Below are positions 59,611-64,000 of a stretch of DNA of 64,000 nucleotides, piece by piece. Each line of letters opens with the position of its first letter. The stretch's first letter is position 1. Source of the stretch: Candidatus Binataceae bacterium. GTDB lineage: Bacteria; Desulfobacterota; Binatia; Binatales; Binataceae. A program made the translations under genes and the position numbers. The DNA lies in NCBI GenBank assembly GCA_035650475.1, contig DASRHP010000008.1:185859-249858 (forward strand). Reading direction: 5' to 3'. A model generated the notes under the pieces. It was given only the letters and a program-made list of their open reading frames with translations, searched no databases and was not told the origin of the DNA.

Positions 59611-61071
59611 TCAGGCCGAAGCTTGCTGGGGGCGCGCCGCGGCGGCGGTGGCGCGCCGCTGGCGCATCGTGGAGAGGAATTGCACACCCTCCTTGAGCAG
59701 CCGCTTGCACTCCTCGGTCGAGGTCGCCATCTTGCGCACGGCCTTGAAGATATAGCGCGGACGAAAATAGAAGCTGCGGTAGAAGCGCTCCACCGCTTCG
59801 TAGATCTCCTCGTTGCTCAGGCCCGGATAGGTGATTGTGCACTTCTGATAGCCCGACTCGTCGAGCAGCGGATTGACCGCGAGGTAGCCGTTCTTGACGA
59901 CGTAGTCGTACAGTTCGGTTCCCGGATAGGGCGAGGCGAGCGAAACCTGAATCGTCTCGCAGTCCATCTCGCGCGCAAAGCGCATCGTCTCCGCGATCGT
60001 CTCACGAGTCTCACCGGGAAGGCCCAGGATGAAGGTGCCGTGGATCAGGATGCCGAGCTCGTGGCAATCGCGGGTGAAGCGGCGCGCGCGATCCAAACGC
60101 ACGCCCTTCTTGATGTTCTTGAGGATCTCGGCGTTGCCGCTTTCGTAGCCGACAACGAACAGCCGCAGCCCGCTGTCCTTGAGCACCTTGAGGGTTTCGT
60201 AGTCGACGTTGGCGCGCGAGTTGGTTGACCAGGTGATGCCCAGGGGCTTGATGAGTTGCGCGATCCTGCGCGCGCGGCCGGGGTCGGCCGTAAATGTGTC
60301 GTCGTCGAAGAACAGTTCCTTCATCCTGGGGAACTTGCTCTTCATCGCAGCGACTTCTTCGTACACGTTTTCAGGGCTGCGCACGCGGTAGCGATGGCCC
60401 TGGGTGACCTGCGGCCACAGGCAGAAGGTGCAGCGCGCCGGGCATCCGCGCCCGGTGTACAGCGAGACGTACGGGTACTGGCAGTAGGGGCTGTTGTAGC
60501 GCAGATAGTCGAGGTTGCGCTCATACACTTCGGTTACGAACGGCAGCTTGTCGAGCTCTTCGTTGGTGAGCTGCGCGCGGTCGGGGTTGTGATAGATGCG
60601 GCCGTCCTTGCGGTAGCTGATTCCGTTGATCCTGCTCCACTCCCAACCCTGCGCGACTTCGACCATCGAGTGGTCGAACTCGCGCCGTCCGGCGATGTCG
60701 ATCGCTTCGGAGATTTTCAGTGTCTCCTCCGGTGCCGCGGTGGGATGGCCGCCGACGAAGGCGATGATGCAGTCGGGGTTGGCCGATTTGATCGCCTCGG
60801 CCGTCCGCGCGTCCATCCGCAGCGACGGCGTCGAGGTATGAACCACCACGAGGTCGTAGTTCTTCGCTTCGGCTACCGTGCGCTCGACGTTGTAGCCGTG
60901 GGGCGGTGCGTCGAGCAGGCGCGCCCCGGGAATCATCCCTGCCGGATAGGCGAGCCAGGTCGGATACCAGAAGGACCAGACCTCGCGGGTCGCCTGGTAG
61001 CGCGAGCCCGCGCCGCCGTCGAAGTCCTCGTAGGAGGGCGGGTTGAGGAAAAGGGTCTTCATCACGTCCAT
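59611..61071 (-). CDS. hpnJ: HpnJ: hopanoid-associated radical SAM protein (B12-binding domain)
   Basis: A protein of about 486 residues matching HpnJ. LFLNPPSYEDFDGGAGSRYQ begins a cobalamin-binding-type domain (VVVHTSTPSLRMDA, IAFVGGHPTAAPEETL), then the radical SAM motif GCPARCTFCLWPQ (C-x3-C-x2-C), FFDDDTFTADPGRA and FVVGYESGNAEILKN. HpnJ makes the cyclitol-ether side chain of bacteriohopanetetrol from the glucosamine form made by HpnI and HpnK. ATG 61071 (MDVMKTLF) is preferred, with 61062 as alternative. It is the first gene of the hpnJ-hpnI-EamA operon; hpnK is not seen in the window. Confidence 0.92.
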   Translation of the reverse strand: MDVMKTLFLNPPSYEDFDGGAGSRYQATREVWSFWYPTWLAYPAGMIPGARLLDAPPHGYNVERTVAEAKNYDLVVVHTSTPSLRMDARTAEAIKSANPDCIIAFVGGHPTAAPEETLKISEAIDIAGRREFDHSMVEVAQGWEWSRINGISYRKDGRIYHNPDRAQLTNEELDKLPFVTEVYERNLDYLRYNSPYCQYPYVSLYTGRGCPARCTFCLWPQVTQGHRYRVRSPENVYEEVAAMKSKFPRMKELFFDDDTFTADPGRARRIAQLIKPLGITWSTNSRANVDYETLKVLKDSGLRLFVVGYESGNAEILKNIKKGVRLDRARRFTRDCHELGILIHGTFILGLPGETRETIAETMRFAREMDCETIQVSLASPYPGTELYDYVVKNGYLAVNPLLDESGYQKCTITYPGLSNEEIYEAVERFYRSFYFRPRYIFKAVRKMATSTEECKRLLKEGVQFLSTMRQRRATAAAARPQQASA

Positions 61072-61236
61072 GCGCAGGTCGTCTCCGCCTAGCCTGTCCG
61101 ATTGGTTAGGCCCGAATATACAAAGCCCGGTGGGCGCGGGCAAGAAGACGGCGAAACTCCGGCGCTTTCCAGCATTAACACCGGGCTTACGGCCTCGGGC
61201 GACGGCTCAAAGCGGGCCGTCGTTTGTCTGTCGGGC

Positions 61237-62328
61237 TTAGAACTTGATCACGCTGCGCGCGACCTCGCCCTGGCGCAGCAGGTCGTAGGCCTCGTTGACG
61301 CCCTCGAGCGGAAAGGTGCGCGAGACCAGCTCGTCGATCTTGATCTTCTTTTCCATGTACAGGTCGATCAGCATCGGCATGTCGATCCGCGGACGGGTCG
61401 AGCCGTAAAACGAGCCGATCAGCCGCTTCTCCATCATGGTGAAGACGTTGGGGTTGAGCGTGATCCGCGCGCTCTCGGGCGAGACGCCGACGATCGTGCA
61501 GGTGCCGTGGCGTGCCGTCATCTTGAAGGCGAGCTCGATCGTCTTGGCCGTGCTGATCACCTCGAAGGCGTAATCGACGCCGCGCCCGCCGGTCAGGTCC
61601 ATCACCGCCTTGAATGGGTCGTCCTTGGACGGATTGACGAAATGCGTGGCGCCGAAGACCCGGGCGAAGTCGAGCTTGTTCTGAAGCAGGTCGATCGCGA
61701 TGATCTGCTTGGCGCCGGCCAGCGCCGCCCCCTGCACGACGTTGAGCCCCACACCGCCGCATCCGATCACCGCCACCTTCGAGCCGGGCTGGACCTTGGC
61801 GGTGTTGATCGCCGCGCCGATGCCGGTCATCGTGCCGCAGCCCACGAAGCATGCGCGGTCGAGCGGCACGTCGTCGCGGATCTTGATCGCGCAGCTCTCG
61901 TCCACGATCGCCTCCTCGGCGAACGTCGCCGAGTAGGAGAAATGAAAGATCTGCGTGCCGTTTTTGCTCAGCCGGGTGGTGCCGTCCATCATCGTGCCCA
62001 GCCCCTTGGGCCGCGTCTCGCACAGATGCGGCATCCCCTGCGTGCAGTAGTAGCAATGCCCGCACACAGGCGAGAACGAGAGCACGACGTGGTCGCCCTC
62101 CTTGACCGAGCGCACGCCAGGTCCGACTTCGGCGACGATTCCGGCGCCCTCGTGGCCGAGCACGATCGGCAGCGGCATCCGCATGTCGCCGGTCATCACG
62201 TGCAGGTCGCTGTGGCAGGCGCCGTTGGCGGCGACCTTCACGCGCACTTCGCCGGCCTTGGGTGGCGCGAGCTTGAGGTCCTCGATGACGAGCGGCTTGC
62301 CCGGTTCGTACAGTACGGCTGCCTTCAT
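61237..62328 (-). CDS. Zinc-dependent alcohol dehydrogenase (class III/NDMA-type)
   Basis: A 363-residue MDR alcohol dehydrogenase. The catalytic zinc region is NGACHSDLHVMTGD and LGHEGAGIVAEVG. The structural zinc set is four cysteines in FSPVCGHCYYCTQGMPHLC. The cofactor loop is AVIGCGGVGLNVVQGAALAG, with Asp in AIDLLQNKLDFA (NAD preference). ATG 62328 is chosen over 62343 because GTGGAGGAA lies seven bases upstream. It oxidises an alcohol or the reverse. Confidence 0.9.
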   Translation of the reverse strand: MKAAVLYEPGKPLVIEDLKLAPPKAGEVRVKVAANGACHSDLHVMTGDMRMPLPIVLGHEGAGIVAEVGPGVRSVKEGDHVVLSFSPVCGHCYYCTQGMPHLCETRPKGLGTMMDGTTRLSKNGTQIFHFSYSATFAEEAIVDESCAIKIRDDVPLDRACFVGCGTMTGIGAAINTAKVQPGSKVAVIGCGGVGLNVVQGAALAGAKQIIAIDLLQNKLDFARVFGATHFVNPSKDDPFKAVMDLTGGRGVDYAFEVISTAKTIELAFKMTARHGTCTIVGVSPESARITLNPNVFTMMEKRLIGSFYGSTRPRIDMPMLIDLYMEKKIKIDELVSRTFPLEGVNEAYDLLRQGEVARSVIKF

Positions 62329-62608
62329 CGGCGTTTCCTCCACAGGGCGGATAGCTGGCGCGGCTAACTTAAGTGCGAAGCGCGCAGCCTGTCAATCGAC
62401 GTGACGGCGTCGAGCGGATGGCGATTGCCCGACGCCGTCGGGCGCGCTAGCGTCGCCCGCAACGGGAAAACACGCGGCGGCAAACCTGGCGGATACGTGT
62501 TGGCGATGATTGTGGCGGCGGCGCCGGAAACGGTCGCGCAGGGCGACGACTGGGAGCAGGTTCCGTCGGCGCCCGGGGAAGGCGCGGCGCCACCGATTTT
62601 CTGATGCC

Positions 62609-64000
62609 CTATGGCGAGACTTGAGTGATCGCGGTTCCCCAATATTCAAAGCCGGGGATTAGCCCAGTTGCGTATTCGGCGCCCAGCCATACGCTGCCGT
62701 CGCTGGGATCAGCGCTGGCGCCCGAATAGTCGCCCCATCGCGGCGGCGAAAGCGTGTACGTTGAATCGCCGGCGCGAGTGACGGAGAGATTGGTCAGCTG
62801 GTTTGCGATTCCGGCCTTCTGCATCGCGCCGCACGCCGACGCATACATGCTCGCCGACGAGCAGCTGAAGGCCACGAACAGATCGCCCGCGCCGTCGGTG
62901 CGAACCGCCGGGAAATAGTAATAGTTGCCGGGGTCGCCGTAGTCGAAATCCTGCGCCACGCTGATCGTCGAACCAATCGATATCTCAATGAACCTCAGGC
63001 ACGAGCGAACGGTGCTGTCGCCGGGCGGCTTGCAGGCATCGTTGGCAGAAACCCACAGCGACCCGGAGCCCTGGCGGTAAACGGCGTCGAGCAGGCTATC
63101 GTCGTTGGTGTCGAGCAGCACGCTCGTTCCGGCTTGTTGTGCATTGGGCGGAATCGAGAGCGGGCCGATCGGCAGCGCAGTAACCTGCGCCTGGACAGAA
63201 CCGGTGGCCGGACTGCCGGTCACCGTCCATACATCGAGGGTTGAGGTTGAGGCGAGGCCGGAATTCACGGCGGCCATGTACAGGGTGTTGGTGGTCGAAT
63301 TGATTTGCTGGGCGGGTTCGATTGCCACGTCGCCCTGGTTAGGCGGAAACAGCGTGCCGGCGACCTGAGATGCTCCGCTTACGAGCGCGTTCTTGTCGAG
63401 CACGATGAACTCGCTCCCTTGGAACTTGTAGCTGTTAGTGCCGATTTGCGAATATCCATCGCCGGTCAAGATCACCTTGTCGCTGCTCATTCCCATCTTC
63501 GGAAAATCGGGGAAATTGCCGGTCGTATGATCGGGATTGATGATGCCGGAGGTCGGAATTACGAGACAAAACCAGTTCCCTGAAGGGTCGTTGCTCGCCG
63601 AAACCAGCAGGTTCCAACTGGCGTCGCCGATTGGCGCGAAGGTGGTGGTCGAGATGAACCATCGGCCGGAGGCGACGTCGAAAAGCACCCGCGGGTCGCT
63701 GACGCTATCGGAAGAGTTCTTCGTGCAGGAGGTTGTGGCGAGATTGACTCCGGCCGAACCCGAGGTGTCGTACATTGTGCCCATCGAGTTCACGGCTTCC
63801 ATTAGCATCGTAGTTGCCGACGTGCCGGTGCCGACTGTCCCGGCGGCCACGGTGGTGTCGGGCGGGACGAAGCCGCCGCCCGAGTAGAGATTCATCGCGT
63901 CGAACTTCGACAACGTATGAACCGGCGCCGTCACGCCGGACGAAACCGGGACCGCCGTAGGAGACGGCGATGGCGATGGCGATGGCGATGGCGATGGCGA
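62609..64000 (-). CDS. Secreted protein, 5' end cut by window edge, with Ser-Pro repeat linker
   Basis: At least 463 codons on the minus strand. The reading frame continues past GTG 63934 to the window edge as a Ser-Pro repeat (the GGCGAT repeat at 63966-64000 codes for SP units), followed by TAVPVSSGVTAPV. The folded part starts with HTLSKFDAMNLYSGGGFVPP and contains strand-rich repeats with PDTTVAAG, FDVASGRWFISTTTF, WNLLVSASNDPSGNW, GNFPDFPKMGMSSDKVILTGDGYS, PNQGDVAIEPAQQ and PPRWGDYSGASADP. These suggest a beta-propeller-like extracellular domain. The signal peptide lies outside the window. No specific family is assigned. Confidence 0.65.
   Translation of the reverse strand, partial: SPSPSPSPSPSPSPTAVPVSSGVTAPVHTLSKFDAMNLYSGGGFVPPDTTVAAGTVGTGTSATTMLMEAVNSMGTMYDTSGSAGVNLATTSCTKNSSDSVSDPRVLFDVASGRWFISTTTFAPIGDASWNLLVSASNDPSGNWFCLVIPTSGIINPDHTTGNFPDFPKMGMSSDKVILTGDGYSQIGTNSYKFQGSEFIVLDKNALVSGASQVAGTLFPPNQGDVAIEPAQQINSTTNTLYMAAVNSGLASTSTLDVWTVTGSPATGSVQAQVTALPIGPLSIPPNAQQAGTSVLLDTNDDSLLDAVYRQGSGSLWVSANDACKPPGDSTVRSCLRFIEISIGSTISVAQDFDYGDPGNYYYFPAVRTDGAGDLFVAFSCSSASMYASACGAMQKAGIANQLTNLSVTRAGDSTYTLSPPRWGDYSGASADPSDGSVWLGAEYATGLIPGFEYWGTAITQVSP
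63966..64000. repeat. Hexanucleotide GGCGAT repeat at the window edge
   Basis: Nearly six tandem copies of a 6-base unit, in frame with the minus-strand gene, where they code for Ser-Pro dipeptides. Such tracts are prone to length change by slippage. Confidence 0.85.

Noticed and set aside
62401..62604. 67-codon frame between the alcohol dehydrogenase and the last gene
   Set aside because: No ribosome binding site, no family similarity and biased GC composition; treated as non-coding.
63966..64000. Possible CRISPR or satellite repeat
   Set aside because: The unit is six bases long without spacers and is in frame with a gene as a Ser-Pro linker.

Overview
The window is GC-rich, densely packed chromosomal DNA with short gaps and many same-strand gene runs. 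Several traits fit a Gram-negative bacterium near the former Deltaproteobacteria, such as Desulfobacterota or Candidatus Binatota: bacteriohopanoid side-chain genes (hpnJ, hpnI), lipid A aminoarabinose genes (arnT, arnC, arnD and a split arnA), an RND metal-efflux operon, many acyl-CoA enzymes, desulforedoxin-like mini-proteins and a selenocysteine-coded peroxiredoxin. The assignment is an inference from gene content. No rRNA, complete tRNA, insertion sequence, integrase or CRISPR array was seen.

Layout. 1-4.4 kb: FMN-split-barrel protein, radical SAM protein, secreted proteins, a DUF983 protein, a polysaccharide deacetylase and a 39-residue desulforedoxin-like protein. 4.4-9.4 kb: a leftward acyl-CoA cluster (two enoyl-CoA hydratase family proteins, acyl-CoA synthetase), an amidohydrolase and a second desulforedoxin-like protein. 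9.5-15.4 kb: YgfZ, a secreted two-domain protein, EF-P, a THUMP methyltransferase and a hydrolase. 15.5-19.2 kb: quinone oxidoreductase, an HMG-CoA-synthase-like/DUF35 fusion and a thiolase. 19.2-24.6 kb: RRM protein, receiver protein, hydrolase, Mut7-C protein and two tandem enoyl-CoA hydratase paralogs. 24.6-30 kb: GalT-like enzyme, aminotransferase with serA, and purA. 30-33.3 kb: beta-lactamase-like hydrolase, and an HxlR regulator divergent from an isomerase/SDR pair. 33.4-44.7 kb: murF-arnD, purE, Hsp20, RodZ-like protein, arnT, a lipoprotein, and arnC with the two halves of arnA. 44.8-48.1 kb: O-methyltransferase, MFS transporter, cupredoxin and cytochrome c. 48.4-53.9 kb: TolC-adaptor-RND operon. 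54.0-57.5 kb: SMP-30 protein, selenoperoxiredoxin, CoA transferase and SDR. 57.5-62.3 kb: EamA transporter, hpnI, hpnJ and a zinc alcohol dehydrogenase. 62.6-64.0 kb: a secreted protein cut by the window edge, inside a Ser-Pro repeat.

How the genes work together. Envelope remodelling is the strongest theme: hopanoid head-group synthesis, Ara4N addition to lipid A, peptidoglycan precursor ligation and metal efflux. The second theme is acyl-CoA metabolism, with a synthetase, four hydratase-family proteins, a thiolase, a CoA transferase and several SDR or MDR oxidoreductases. Housekeeping genes (efp, serA, purA, purE, murF) are scattered between them.

The most notable result is a peroxiredoxin gene at 54888-55355. 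Its peroxidatic cysteine codon is replaced by an in-frame TGA, followed at a suitable distance by a SECIS-like hairpin. Conventional gene calling would report only its C-terminal part. Also notable are a promoter-terminator leader in front of the aminotransferase/serA pair, and a symmetric pair of perfect HxlR-type operators.
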